This document shows positions 1 to 9,900 of a stretch of 32,327 bases of DNA, piece by piece (position 1 is the stretch's first letter; each line of letters starts with the position of its first letter). The translations under genes and the position numbers were made by a program. The notes under the pieces are model-generated. The model searched no databases and was not told the origin of the DNA. It saw nothing but the letters and a program-made list of their open reading frames with translations. Origin of the DNA: CAZJAT01 sp964544145. Its GTDB lineage: Bacteria; Hydrothermota; 32-111. The DNA is taken from contig CAZJAT010000020.1 of NCBI GenBank assembly GCA_964544145.1, forward strand, positions 1 to 32,327, written 5' to 3'.

Positions 1-39
1 CGCAGGTTGAAGACATATATCCAGGCATGCCTGGGGAAA

Positions 40-107
40 GTGGCTGGTGAGGTGGTAAAATAGTGGCTGGTAAGCTAGTAGCTGGTGAGCTGGTGGCTGG
101 TAGGCTG
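40..107. repeat. 15-bp tandem repeat, four units
   Basis: Four 15-bp units with consensus GTRGCTGGTRRGCTR lie at 40-54, 63-77, 78-92 and 93-107. The last three are contiguous; the first is separated from them by eight bases (55-62, GTAAAATA). The units differ at only a few positions. The G-rich strand is very unlike the surrounding AT-rich sequence. Confidence 0.75.
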
Positions 108-274
108 GATAATGTCAAGAATTGGGGGAATGAAGATGAGAAGATGAAAAAGAAGAAAAATAACGGGTAAAGTGCAACTTACAATAGAAAAAGAGGAGAG
201 GTAGATGCAGTATATGTAGTATAGTATTCACTTGTTGAGTACATGATTAAATGAACTTTATTTGACCGTCCCCG

Positions 275-303
275 TTGACATAGGTATATGTATATGCTAT
301 TTT
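275..303 (+). promoter_or_regulatory. Sigma70-type promoter for secDF
   Basis: A consensus -35 TTGACA (275-280) and a -10 TATTTT (298-303) are 17 nt apart. They lie about 37 bases before the secD start, which also has a strong Shine-Dalgarno (AAAGGAGG, ending at 336). This is the only good promoter seen before secD. Confidence 0.6.
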
Positions 304-340
304 TATTTATTAAAATAATAGATTATCCAAAGGAGGAAGA

Positions 341-1885
341 ATGCGTACCGGTTTGAGATGGCGCATAATTATTGTAGCTATAGTAATTATACTGGCTCTA
401 ATACAGCTTTATTATACATTCTCCTACTATTCGCTTAGCGAAGAGAAGAAGATTACAATGAGCCCAAATGAGCTGGATCAGATGAAAAGCAGGGCATTAA
501 AGCTCGGATTGGACTTACAGGGTGGTATGAATATCATTCTTGAGGTCGATAGATCCAAACTTACACCTGAAGAATCACAGGGTGCAGTTGACAGAGCAAT
601 TGAGATCATTCGAAACAGGGTTGACCAATTTGGTGTATCAGAACCCCAAATTGAAAAACTCGGTGCTGAAAGGATTTCAGTTAAATTACCCGGTGTTGTT
701 GACAGGGACAGAGCTAAAGAATTGATTGGTAAGACAGCACAATTGGAATTCCGAGTGCTGGGCGATTATACACAATTCCAGGAAATCATAGCAAAATATG
801 ATGAAAACAACATGAATGAAGAGGATATGACTTCAATGGACAGACTGGCAGGCATGATAGGATATGATGGATTTAATCTCTATGTGTATCCGGAAAATTA
901 TAGATCCGTTGACAGTATAATCAACACTATTGAATTCAAGGCATTACTTCCCAAAGGTCTGACCACTTTATGGGGCAGAGAAAGGGAACGTGACAATCAG
1001 AAAACAAAACCGATATATTATATTGAAACAGAAGCAGTGCTTAAGGGTGATGCAATACTTGATGCCAGAGCAGGAACAGGAACACAGAATAACCCATTGG
1101 GTGTGAAGGTTGACCTTGTTATGACAAGACAAGCAAGAAGTACATGGGCCTCAATCACTGGTTCTAATGTGGGCAACAGAATAGCATTTGTACTTGATGG
1201 TATTGTTATATCCGCTCCAGTAGTTGAAGAAAGAATACCTTCTGGAAACACACAAATATCATTGGGCGGTTCTTCAACCATTGAAGATGCAAAAGACCTT
1301 TCTATTATTCTTAAAGCAGGTGCATTGCCTGCACCAGTTAAAATGATTGAAGAAAGAAGCGTTGGTCCGTCATTGGGTTCAGATTCAGTGGCAATGGGAA
1401 TCAGATCAATCATTATTGGATTGATAGTAATTCTTATATTTATGGCTATATACTATTCTGTAAGCGGATTGATTGCTGATTTTGCTTTGGTACTCAATTT
1501 GATTATTTTATTGGCTATACTTTCATTATTCAGGGCAACATTGACATTGCCGGGTATGGCAGGTATTGTGCTGATTATTGGAACCGCAGTAGATGCCAAT
1601 GTGCTGATTTTTGAAAGAATAAGGGAAGAAATGGCATATGGAAAAACTATAAGAACCGCTATTTCAAGCGGTTATTCAAAAGCATTCACAACTATTCTTG
1701 ATGCAAATGTGACTACATTCATTACTGCAATTATTCTCTACTGGTTCGGAACCGGACCAATCAAGGGATTTGCAATCACATTGGGTATAGGACTTGTGGT
1801 TAGTTTTTTCACAGCAATTGTTGTAACAAGAGTTATTTTTGATATTATTACTAAGAGTAAAGATGTCAAAAAAATCAGGATATAA
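341..1885 (+). CDS. secD: Protein translocase subunit SecD
   Basis: SecD, with SecF, forms the RND-type proton-driven membrane complex that pulls exported proteins out of the SecYEG channel on the periplasmic side. The 514-aa protein has one N-terminal membrane helix (about residues 9-28), then the family signature LGLDLQGG near residue 55. A large periplasmic P1 region follows, and then five membrane helices (about 350-505). The conserved GTAVDANVLIFERIREE stretch in the transmembrane part carries the aspartate and arginine of the proton path. Length and domain order are normal for a stand-alone SecD. The start has an excellent Shine-Dalgarno (AAAGGAGG, about 5 nt away). The gene is followed after 11 bases by secF, whose Shine-Dalgarno overlaps the secD stop, so the two are translated from one message. 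Confidence 0.97.
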   Translation: MRTGLRWRIIIVAIVIILALIQLYYTFSYYSLSEEKKITMSPNELDQMKSRALKLGLDLQGGMNIILEVDRSKLTPEESQGAVDRAIEIIRNRVDQFGVSEPQIEKLGAERISVKLPGVVDRDRAKELIGKTAQLEFRVLGDYTQFQEIIAKYDENNMNEEDMTSMDRLAGMIGYDGFNLYVYPENYRSVDSIINTIEFKALLPKGLTTLWGRERERDNQKTKPIYYIETEAVLKGDAILDARAGTGTQNNPLGVKVDLVMTRQARSTWASITGSNVGNRIAFVLDGIVISAPVVEERIPSGNTQISLGGSSTIEDAKDLSIILKAGALPAPVKMIEERSVGPSLGSDSVAMGIRSIIIGLIVILIFMAIYYSVSGLIADFALVLNLIILLAILSLFRATLTLPGMAGIVLIIGTAVDANVLIFERIREEMAYGKTIRTAISSGYSKAFTTILDANVTTFITAIILYWFGTGPIKGFAITLGIGLVVSFFTAIVVTRVIFDIITKSKDVKKIRI

Positions 1886-1896
1886 GGAGGAATGTA

Positions 1897-3207
1897 ATGG
1901 CTCTCAGGAAGATTAAATTCCCCAAATTTGAGTTTGTTAATCACAGAAAGATTACATATATAGCCTCAGCTGTTCTAATAACTCTGGGATTGCTATCAAT
2001 TATTTTCAGAGGCGGATTAAGAGAGGGTATTGATTTCACAGGCGGTATTTCCCTACAGGTTCATTTTGATGAAAAGGTATCTGTGGAGGATATCAGAGAT
2101 GTTATACTTGAATCAGGATACACCAATTCTATTATTCAGAAATATGGTACAGCGAATGATTTCCTCATAACGTTTCAGGGTGACATAGAAGAGGACAAGG
2201 ATTCAATAGGTCCTGAAATTGTCAAATTCAATACATATCCCAATCCTACAAAGGGTGAGAAGACAGTAGCTTTGAAGCTGACAGCATATGACACACAATC
2301 ACCGATCAAGAATATGTTTATTAGAGCTGATTTTCTCAGTTCGGTGCAGCCGATAAGTTCGGATGATATATATGATAATCTTGAAGAAAACGGTAAATTC
2401 ACTGTAGCTGTTGATGAATACAGCAAGGATACAGTGCTGACAGTTTATGTATTTGCAGTTGATTTTGCAAATAATAAAGGACCTGAAAAGGAAATAAAAA
2501 TTGCAGTAAACAGTGCAAATAGCACAGCTGCTCCGCAGGTAATTGCGCAGTGGGAAAAAGAGAATTATATTGAATTGGATGAAGACCAAGCAGTATTTTC
2601 CCCGACAACAGCAGTTATTGATAATTTAAAGGAACGTTTTCAAGATGTTAATCTGAGAATTGACAGAGAAGAAATAGTGGGTCCGTCAATCTCAAAAGAA
2701 CTGCAGGCCAAATCGATATGGGTTATCCTTGCAGGTCTGCTAGGTATATTAATATATGTATGGATAAGATTTACCTTTAGGTTCGGTGTTGCAGCTATCA
2801 TCGCATTATTCCATGATGTACTTGTTACAGTGGGTATATTCTCATTGATGAATAAGGAAATCACTATTCCTATAGTTGCAGCAATATTAACATTGATAGG
2901 TTATTCCATTAATGATTCAATTGTTATTTCAGATAGAATTAGAGAAAACAATAAACTCCTCAGAAAGTTGAAATATGGTGAGATAATTAATACCTCATTA
3001 AATCAGGTCTTATCAAGAACAATTATTACCTCATTTACAACATTAATAGTGCTATTGTGTCTGTACTTCTTCGGCGGCCCTGTAATACATGATTTTGCAT
3101 TTGCACTGATTATCGGAGTTATTGTAGGAACATACTCTTCAATATATGTTGTTGCACAGTTAGTATTTGACTGGGAAAGAAAATATCCCACAAAGAAAGC
3201 GAGGTAA
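1897..3207 (+). CDS. secF: Protein translocase subunit SecF with an extra periplasmic Ig-like domain
   Basis: SecF is the partner of SecD in the proton-driven export motor. Seen: a first membrane helix (about 18-38), the family motif GIDFTGG at 44-50, a VGPS motif at 261-264, five C-terminal helices, and IGYSINDSIVISDRIREN with the conserved aspartates. At 436 aa it is over 100 residues longer than a usual SecF (roughly 300). The excess sits inside the P4 periplasmic domain, about residues 103-213. It reads like an Ig-like beta-sandwich: a YPNPTKG start, alternating hydrophobic strands, and a VYVFAVDFANNKGP strand typical of Ig-like repeats in secreted proteins. The Shine-Dalgarno AAGGAGG overlaps the secD stop. 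The SecF assignment is secure; the fold of the insert is inferred from pattern only. Confidence 0.95.
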   Translation: MALRKIKFPKFEFVNHRKITYIASAVLITLGLLSIIFRGGLREGIDFTGGISLQVHFDEKVSVEDIRDVILESGYTNSIIQKYGTANDFLITFQGDIEEDKDSIGPEIVKFNTYPNPTKGEKTVALKLTAYDTQSPIKNMFIRADFLSSVQPISSDDIYDNLEENGKFTVAVDEYSKDTVLTVYVFAVDFANNKGPEKEIKIAVNSANSTAAPQVIAQWEKENYIELDEDQAVFSPTTAVIDNLKERFQDVNLRIDREEIVGPSISKELQAKSIWVILAGLLGILIYVWIRFTFRFGVAAIIALFHDVLVTVGIFSLMNKEITIPIVAAILTLIGYSINDSIVISDRIRENNKLLRKLKYGEIINTSLNQVLSRTIITSFTTLIVLLCLYFFGGPVIHDFAFALIIGVIVGTYSSIYVVAQLVFDWERKYPTKKAR

Positions 3208-3564
3208 ATTATACTAAACGGATTTGAAAAAACATTACAGCCCGGTGAGATCCTCTTTAATCAAGGGGATCCTCCGGATGAAGTGTACATGATAAAGAGC
3301 GGCAAGGTGAGTATATATATTGGTGAAGGGGATGAAAAAAAGAAGCTTGCAGTTATAACAGAGGGTGAATTTATAGGAGAAATGTCAATTATTGACGGTA
3401 AACCAAGATCAGCATCTGCAGAGGCAATAGAAACCTCTGTTATTCTCATCCTGGACAGAAAGACAATGCAGAAGCAGATTGAAGAAGATCCTCTTATGGG
3501 TGCGCTGATAACCACTTTGGTCAGAAGATTGCGTAACATGGACAGAAAGGCATATAAACTCTAA
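3208..3564 (+). CDS. Small cyclic-nucleotide-binding domain protein, non-standard start codon
   Basis: A single CRP/cNMP-type sensor domain of about 118 aa with no DNA-binding or enzymatic partner. The frame opens directly after the secF TAA (3205-3207) and reads through a complete domain: LQPGEILFNQGD, then VYMIKSGKV, then the phosphate-cassette-like GEFIGEMSIIDGKPRSAS, and a C-terminal helix. The first ATG, GTG or TTG in this frame is the GTG at 3283, which would remove the first strands, including PGEILFNQGD. Full-length translation therefore needs ATT (3208) or ATA (3211), with GAGG at 3201-3204 as Shine-Dalgarno, or re-initiation after secF. The glutamate and arginine expected to hold the cyclic phosphate are both present (GE and PRSA). 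It may answer to cAMP made by a class III cyclase such as the one at 30775. Start uncertain; family secure. Confidence 0.8.
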   Translation: MILNGFEKTLQPGEILFNQGDPPDEVYMIKSGKVSIYIGEGDEKKKLAVITEGEFIGEMSIIDGKPRSASAEAIETSVILILDRKTMQKQIEEDPLMGALITTLVRRLRNMDRKAYKL

Positions 3565-3635
3565 TCACTTAAGCCGGCACACCAACATCAATCATTATAT
3601 CCCATATATTCAATATTATGATTAAATAGCTATTA

Positions 3636-4409
3636 CTAAATGGTAAACCTGAGACCGTCAAAGGCGGGCTCAATATTTGATGGCAGCATATGCTTTATCT
3701 GATTATAAGAGAGATTATGAGTCATGTGCATTATATAGCCCTGTTTAATATTGAGTGATTGAAGAAATGCTGCTGATTCTGATACTGAAAAATGAGTTGA
3801 ATGAGGGGAATTCCTCAAACCATTCATTATTGCATATTCACATTTCCCTTTCATCTTCTTGTATTCATTTAATTCAATGTATGATGCATCCATTATGATG
3901 AGAAGATTGTCAGCAATAACAGCATCAATGTAAAGATTGCCGTGAAAAACCTTTATAGGGAATATGTTAAATGGACCTATATTGCTGGTTGTTTCAATGT
4001 CGTGAAAAGCAAATGATGGTTTACCGCCGCCTTCCTGAGTTTCCTTGAATACATAACCGAATACGGAGCGTATTTCTTTTTCTGTCGATTTGCTGCAGTA
4101 TATATCCATTGGTTTTCCTGTTCTTAACGAAAATATCCTCGTGTCATCCAAACCGAATATATGATCAGCATGAAAGTGAGTGATAAATATACTATCAATG
4201 GTATTTACGGATTCCCTTAATAATTGAATCCGCAGTTCAGCTGATGCATCAATAAGCAGATGAAAATTATCTTTTATCAGCAGGATTCCCGGACGTGTTC
4301 GATTATCCCTTGAATCAGCTGATGTGCACACCGGACAATTGCATCCGATTATCGGCACACCCATTGATGTGCCTGAACCGAGTAATATCACTTCCACAAT
4401 CGGCTCCAT
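3636..4409 (-). CDS. PhnP-like metallo-beta-lactamase-fold hydrolase
   Basis: A 257-aa soluble MBL-fold enzyme of the group that includes PhnP (cyclic phosphodiesterase) and related phosphohydrolases. The N-terminus has the group signature LGSGTSMGVP followed by a structural zinc knuckle CNCPVC (C23, C25, C28). The catalytic metal motif THFHADH follows (H78, H80, D82, H83). Near the C-terminus are HSTHFS and YIMHMTH, the last supplying further metal ligands. All major ligands are intact, so an active dinuclear metal enzyme is expected; the substrate cannot be read from the sequence. It is the last gene of the minus-strand run. Its start overlaps the flippase end by 22 bases, with only a weak Shine-Dalgarno. 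No phosphonate-utilisation genes are nearby, so a PhnP role in C-P lyase is not supported. Confidence 0.85.
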   Translation of the reverse strand: MEPIVEVILLGSGTSMGVPIIGCNCPVCTSADSRDNRTRPGILLIKDNFHLLIDASAELRIQLLRESVNTIDSIFITHFHADHIFGLDDTRIFSLRTGKPMDIYCSKSTEKEIRSVFGYVFKETQEGGGKPSFAFHDIETTSNIGPFNIFPIKVFHGNLYIDAVIADNLLIIMDASYIELNEYKKMKGKCEYAIMNGLRNSPHSTHFSVSESAAFLQSLNIKQGYIMHMTHNLSYNQIKHMLPSNIEPAFDGLRFTI

Positions 4410-5701
4410 TTTATTATGAGCAGTTCTAAAGCAATAAAAATTATTATTATTGTATTATTATACAGATGATAACCATTATTAAAATTGAGCAATATTCCTA
4501 TATTTATAAAAAGAAGAATGAGAATATTTTGGAAAAAATAAAAACGCACAGGGAAAAAAGATCTTATGAAATATGTGATGAATAGTATCTGTATCAATGT
4601 AACTGTAATAAATGCGATTGCTCCTCCAATTGGCCCCATCATTTTTATAAGCAGTAGTGATAGAATTATTGTAAGAATAGCATCGCATATTCCTAAAATC
4701 ATCAATTGTTTTGTCTTTCCTGATAAATTCATGAAAAAGCCCAAAGGTACTAGCCGGAAAGGCAAGACCATCAAATAAACAGTAAAAAACAGAAATGCAT
4801 CCTGATAAATGGGTGAATAGAGTAGTGAAATGATTCTCTCTGCATTGATTGCAAAAAGCAGTGTTAATGTACCTATAATGGGAAAAATATAAACCAGTAA
4901 AGCGGTTAATCTGCCTTTTATGAGCATATAGTCCTTATTTATTAAACCCTCTCTCACATTAGCTGCATTTGAATGAAATACACCATTAATAAATCTTCCA
5001 ATAAGCGGTATCTCAAATGCCCCTGATGAATAAAAAGCAAAAGTTACAGGACCAAACATTGCAGATACTATATACTTATCGATTTTACCGGAAATAACAC
5101 CTACAAGATTATTTATATATACAGGGAAAATATATTTAAATACATCTATCAGCAAATCATCATGCGAATCCCTTACGGATAGAATAACCAATACAGAATA
5201 TATGGCGAACTTGAATAATGCAATAACAGAAAAAATAAGTATATACTGAAAGATATTCATATTAAAAATTATTAGGAGAGGAATGGGTATCATAAAAGTG
5301 AGTGATTCAATCATGGTTAATGAAAAAGCTCTTACAAATGCTCTCTTTGAAATAAGGTGTGCATCAAGGAGTAAATACACTACTGAGGCGGGAATAGACA
5401 GCATTACAGCAGGAAGCATGTCATTCCGGGAAAAGCCCCATATGACTGCCAGAACTGTAAATGCAAGCACAGATGAAAGCATGAAAAGGAAAAGAATAAT
5501 CTTTCTATTGTGATTTGTAAAATAATATAGAGCATTTACAGCCGGTATCCCGCTCACTGAAATGCCTATAATAAAATAGAGATAGAATTCTCTGAACAAA
5601 CCATAATCAGAAACAGAGAAATAATGAGCAGCAAAAACTGTAAGCAGGAAAATTACAATAGAATAAAGAACTTTACCTGCGCCAATAAGTATGGAATGCA
5701 T
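4388..5701 (-). CDS. Polysaccharide/lipid-linked oligosaccharide flippase (Wzx/MOP superfamily)
   Basis: A 437-aa integral membrane protein with about 12 hydrophobic helices spread over its whole length and almost no soluble part. The N-terminus (IGAGKVLYSIVIFLLTVFAAHYFSVSDYG) matches the opening of Wzx/RfbX-type flippases, where a helix is followed by a 'dYGlF' motif. Proteins of this group move lipid-linked sugars across the inner membrane for surface polysaccharide or glycoprotein assembly. The ATG directly abuts the purA TAA (TAAATG), so translation is probably coupled. No glycosyltransferases lie nearby, so the sugar substrate is unknown. A related MOP-family role, such as lipid II flipping, cannot be excluded, but the length and opening favour Wzx. 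Confidence 0.75.
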   Translation of the reverse strand: MHSILIGAGKVLYSIVIFLLTVFAAHYFSVSDYGLFREFYLYFIIGISVSGIPAVNALYYFTNHNRKIILFLFMLSSVLAFTVLAVIWGFSRNDMLPAVMLSIPASVVYLLLDAHLISKRAFVRAFSLTMIESLTFMIPIPLLIIFNMNIFQYILIFSVIALFKFAIYSVLVILSVRDSHDDLLIDVFKYIFPVYINNLVGVISGKIDKYIVSAMFGPVTFAFYSSGAFEIPLIGRFINGVFHSNAANVREGLINKDYMLIKGRLTALLVYIFPIIGTLTLLFAINAERIISLLYSPIYQDAFLFFTVYLMVLPFRLVPLGFFMNLSGKTKQLMILGICDAILTIILSLLLIKMMGPIGGAIAFITVTLIQILFITYFIRSFFPVRFYFFQNILILLFINIGILLNFNNGYHLYNNTIIIIFIALELLIIKWSRLWK

Positions 5702-6976
5702 TTACGGCTTTTCCAGGTATATAATATCTTTTCTTGATGGCCCGTTTGATATCATTGTTACTTTTGCATTTGAGTATTTCTCAATAATAGCAATAAAATT
5801 CCTTATTGACGGAGACATCTTTCCTTTTTTCAGATTATCTAACTCTGTTGATGTCCAGCCTTTCACTGATTTATAAACAGGCGTAACTTTGTCTAAATCC
5901 GATGCAACTGATGGGTATGACTTTAAAACCTTATTTCCAATTTTATATCCTGTACAGATTTTTATTGTTTTCATATCAGATAGTATGTCCATTTTTGTGA
6001 TAACAATGTTATCAATACTATTAATAAAAGCAGCATATTTTACAGCAAAGAGGTCAAGCCATCCGCAATTACGTCCTCTCCCTGTTGTGGCGCCGTATTC
6101 ACCGCCTTTTTCTCTCATGTTCAATTCTTCCTCTTTAGTCAAGCGTGTGGGAAATGGACCTTCTCCCACTCTCGTAGTATATGCTTTTAGGACTCCAATC
6201 ATCTGATAATCCTTCAAAACAGGAAATCCGCTTCCGCAGAATGCATAGGGAGCCATTGGATGTGATGATGTGACAAATGGATATGTTCCAAAATCTATGT
6301 CTAATAATACACCTTGAGCGCCTTCAAAAAGAATAGAATTGCCTTTTTTAACGATTTTTTCTGCTAAGATATCAGTATCAATTATATATTTAAGCAATTT
6401 GCTTCTCATTTTCATTATATCAGCTGTCATCGTTTTTTTATTAATTTTAGGTATTTTATAGAACGGTGCTTCGTATTTGTTGAAACCGTCAATATAATCT
6501 GAGATAGATTTTTCAAATTCCGTTTTATTAAGCATAAGTCCCATACGGAGGCCTTTCCTTCCGAATTTGTCAATATATGCCGGACCGATACCTCTTCCGG
6601 TTGTTCCGATTTTTTTAACTCTTCTTCCTTCTTTTGCATTATCGATCATTTTGTGCATTGGAAGTAAGATATGAGCTCTTGAACTGATGCTGAGTTTATC
6701 AGCATTAAAACCGTTTTTCTTAATAAGACTTATTTCATTTATTAATTCCTCTATATCAACTACAACACCATTGCCTATAACAGATATTTTATCCTGGAGT
6801 ATGCCTGTCGGCAGGAGATGCAGAATTATTCTCTTATTGTCTATTACAACAGTATGGCCTGCATTTGCACCACCCTGGTATCTTACAACAACATCAACTT
6901 TTGCTGAAAGCACATCAACAATCTTACCCTTTCCTTCATCACCCCATTGCAATCCTACAATTATAGAACTTTTCAT
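5702..6976 (-). CDS. purA: Adenylosuccinate synthetase
   Basis: PurA joins IMP and aspartate, using GTP, to give adenylosuccinate, the first committed step to AMP. The protein begins with the canonical GLQWGDEGKGK phosphate loop. It continues with YQGGANAGHTV, GTTGRGIGPAY, EGAQGVLLDIDFGTYPFVTSS and GATTGRGRNCGWLD, all hallmark PurA motifs in the right order. It ends near the usual place at about 424 aa. The longest frame starts at a TTG (6979), but the next codon is ATG (6976) at correct distance from AAAGGAG, so ATG is preferred. The gene follows dnaE after a few bases and is followed without gap by the flippase. No other purine genes are nearby. Confidence 0.97.
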   Translation of the reverse strand: MKSSIIVGLQWGDEGKGKIVDVLSAKVDVVVRYQGGANAGHTVVIDNKRIILHLLPTGILQDKISVIGNGVVVDIEELINEISLIKKNGFNADKLSISSRAHILLPMHKMIDNAKEGRRVKKIGTTGRGIGPAYIDKFGRKGLRMGLMLNKTEFEKSISDYIDGFNKYEAPFYKIPKINKKTMTADIMKMRSKLLKYIIDTDILAEKIVKKGNSILFEGAQGVLLDIDFGTYPFVTSSHPMAPYAFCGSGFPVLKDYQMIGVLKAYTTRVGEGPFPTRLTKEEELNMREKGGEYGATTGRGRNCGWLDLFAVKYAAFINSIDNIVITKMDILSDMKTIKICTGYKIGNKVLKSYPSVASDLDKVTPVYKSVKGWTSTELDNLKKGKMSPSIRNFIAIIEKYSNAKVTMISNGPSRKDIIYLEKP

Positions 6977-6986
6977 CAATGCTCCT

Positions 6987-9900
6987 TTAGAATTGTTTAA
7001 ATATATATTTTATATTGCCTTCGCCGAATATATCCTCAAGCTTTTTATAATTCTGCCGATTCAATGCTATATGATATTTCTTTGAAACAGCCTGCAATTC
7101 ATTATTACCGTCAGAAACAGAAAAGTGAATTTCATTTTTACCGATATTATCTGATGAAAAATCAACCAGATCCGAAATCATTTCGTCATTCAGTGTATTG
7201 ATATCCATGCTTATATTAATTCCAGATATATACTGCTTTATATCAATAAGAGGGAGCATTTTTTCAACTATGATTTTGGGTAATGACTTATCATCATCCT
7301 TAGCTGTTTTACCGATTATAATCAGAGCATTATCCTTTAATAGAATATCTGAATATTTATCAAGTGTTTCATTGAAAATAGTGCAGCTGATATACCCTTC
7401 CATAGTGAATAATCTGAATAGAGCGTAATTCCCGCCGCGTCTTGCCTTTTTCTTCTGTATATTATTAACAATACCTATCATAACTATCTTTGAATCTGCA
7501 TCCAAATCATTGAAGTCATCAAGTGTATGCGACACTACTGAATGATATATTTCTTTATATTTTTCAAGTGGATGACCGCTGATAAAGAATTCAAGTACCT
7601 CAAATTCATAATTAAGCAATTGTTCTTTATCCCATTTGTTGTCAACCTTCAAAGCTGTTTCCCAGTCATCTGCCTCAGCTTCCCCGAACAGGGATATCAT
7701 ACCGTTTTCCTTTTTCTTCTTCTCACTCTCAGCTCTGTTCATGATTTCTGAAAGGTTTTCCCAGAGTATATATCGTTCAATACCCAGTGAATCAAATGCA
7801 CCTGATTTGATCAGGGATTCTATTGATTTCTTGTTAACCGTGCGTAAATCAACCTTCAAAAGGAAATCATAAAAACTCGTGTATTGACCGTCGCTCCGAC
7901 TCTCAATAATATTTATTACAGCGTTTTGACCCACATTCTTGATAATGCCAAGTCCCAAACGCAAAGCTTCATCTTCAGGTATGACCTCAAAGTCCGACTT
8001 GTTGATGTCAGGCTGTTTGATTGGAATATTCATTGCTTTTGTTTCTTCAATATATTTTACAACTTTCTTGATTGTGCCCAGATAGGAATTGATTGTAGAA
8101 GCCATGAATTCATGAGGGTAGTGTGCTTTAAGATAGGCAGTTTGATATGACAGAAAAGCATATGCTGTACCATGGGATTTATTAAATCCATATTCTGCAA
8201 ATTTAGCAATTTTTTCAAAGATTGCCAGTGCATCCTGCTTTTTGATATTCTTCTTGCCTGCTCCGTCAACAAATTCTTTTTCATATTTATTCATCAAATC
8301 ATGTTTTTTCTTACTCATTGCTTTTCTTAATATATCTGCTTTTGCGAAAGAAAAACCTGCCATTTCATTTGCTATTGCCATCACTTGTTCCTGATAGATG
8401 ATATGACCGAATGTTTCTTTCAGTGTTTTCTCCAGTATGGGATGGTCATAGGTTACAGGTTCTTTATTATTTTTTTTCTTAACAATCTGCGACATCTGAT
8501 CGCCTGCCATTGGTCCCGGTCTATAGAATGAAATGATTTTTATAATATCATCAAAATCATCAGGCATATATCTGCGTATAAAACTTCTCATTCCTGTTGA
8601 TTCCAGCTGAAAAACACCTGCTGTTTTTGCTTCCTTTATCAGTTTAAATGTCTTCTCATCATTAAACTCAAGGGCTTGAATATTAACATCTATATTTTTC
8701 TTTTTGAGCAGATTAACTGTATTATCAATAACACTCAATGTTCGTAATCCCAATAGGTCCATTTTTACCAGACCAATCTTTTCCAGTGCATCTTTCTCAA
8801 ATTGAGTAATGGATAGTTTTTCATCATATGGTCTCCAAACAGGTGCATAATCTGTTGTGGGTCCAGGTGTAATTACAACTCCTGCAGCATGTTTAGACAC
8901 ATGACGCACATTGTTTTCCAATTGAAGTGCAATATTAATAATTTTATTATAAACTGAATTTTCTTTGTATAGTTTTTTGAATTCTTCAGATTCCTCTATA
9001 ACATCCTTAAGAGATGTATTCTCAGGCATGCGCTTTGTCAATTTCTTAACTTCTGACGGTTCCACCTCAAATACACGTGCTACATCAGTAAACACCTGTC
9101 TTGTCTTTAATGTTCCAAAGGTTGCTATGAGAGATACATTATCAGGATTATATTTTTCACTAAGCAGGTCAAGCAATTTATCGCGATCTTTATCACTGAC
9201 ATCTATATCTACATCAGGCATTGATATCCTTTCAGGGTTGAGAAATCGTTCAAAGAAAAGCCCGTATTCAAGAGGATTTACCTGAGTTATATCCAGCAGA
9301 TAAAGTATAAGAGAACCTGCTGCAGAACCCCTTCCGGGACCAATAGATATATGGTGTTTCTTTGCCATATCAATAAGGTCATGTATTATAATAAAATAGC
9401 CGGCATAATTCATCTTCTGAATTACTGATAATTCATACTTATATCTCTTCATGATTTCTTTTGATGGATTATCACCGAATTTACTCTTCAGTCCCTTTGA
9501 TGCAATATGCTCCAGAAATTCATTCTCATTATTAAAAGCCGGGTCAATATCTACTCGAGGCATTTTAAAATTCTTTCCGGATATATCAATTATTATATTG
9601 CACATATCTGCAATTTTTACCGAATTTTCTATAGCTTTTGGTAAATCAGAAAACAATTCTTTCATTTCTTCATGGCTTTTGAGGTAAAACTCCTGAGTAG
9701 GGAATTTCCATCTATCCTCATCGCTCATTGTTCTTCCTGTCTGCACACATAACAATACTTCATGCACTATGCTGTCATCTTTTGTTAGATAGTGCACATC
9801 ATTTGTTGCAACATATTCAATACCCAGCTCTTCAGCAATCTTTACTTGCTCCTCAATGATTTTATTATCATCACTTAGACCTATTCTCATTAATTCAAGA

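Larger units (their letters stand above)
1..340. other. Non-coding leader region upstream of secD
   Basis: No credible gene is visible in these 340 bases. The left part holds a perfect 14-bp palindrome (21-34, CCAGGCATGCCTGG) and a run of 15-bp repeats. A purine-rich stretch follows, then a promoter and Shine-Dalgarno for secD. The usual upstream partner of secD, yajC, is not seen here. A short open frame from base 1 to a TAG at 61-63 could be the tail of an unseen gene, but nothing in it is recognisable. Confidence 0.6.

Noticed and set aside
1..63. Open frame from base 1 to a TAG at 61-63, possibly the end of an upstream gene
   Set aside because: Only 20 codons, running into the repeat region, with no recognisable motif. 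It could be real but cannot be supported.
51..170. Frame through the 15-bp repeats (Val-Ala-Gly-rich, then Lys-rich)
   Set aside because: No Shine-Dalgarno, repetitive low-complexity content, and it only reflects the repeat length being a multiple of three.
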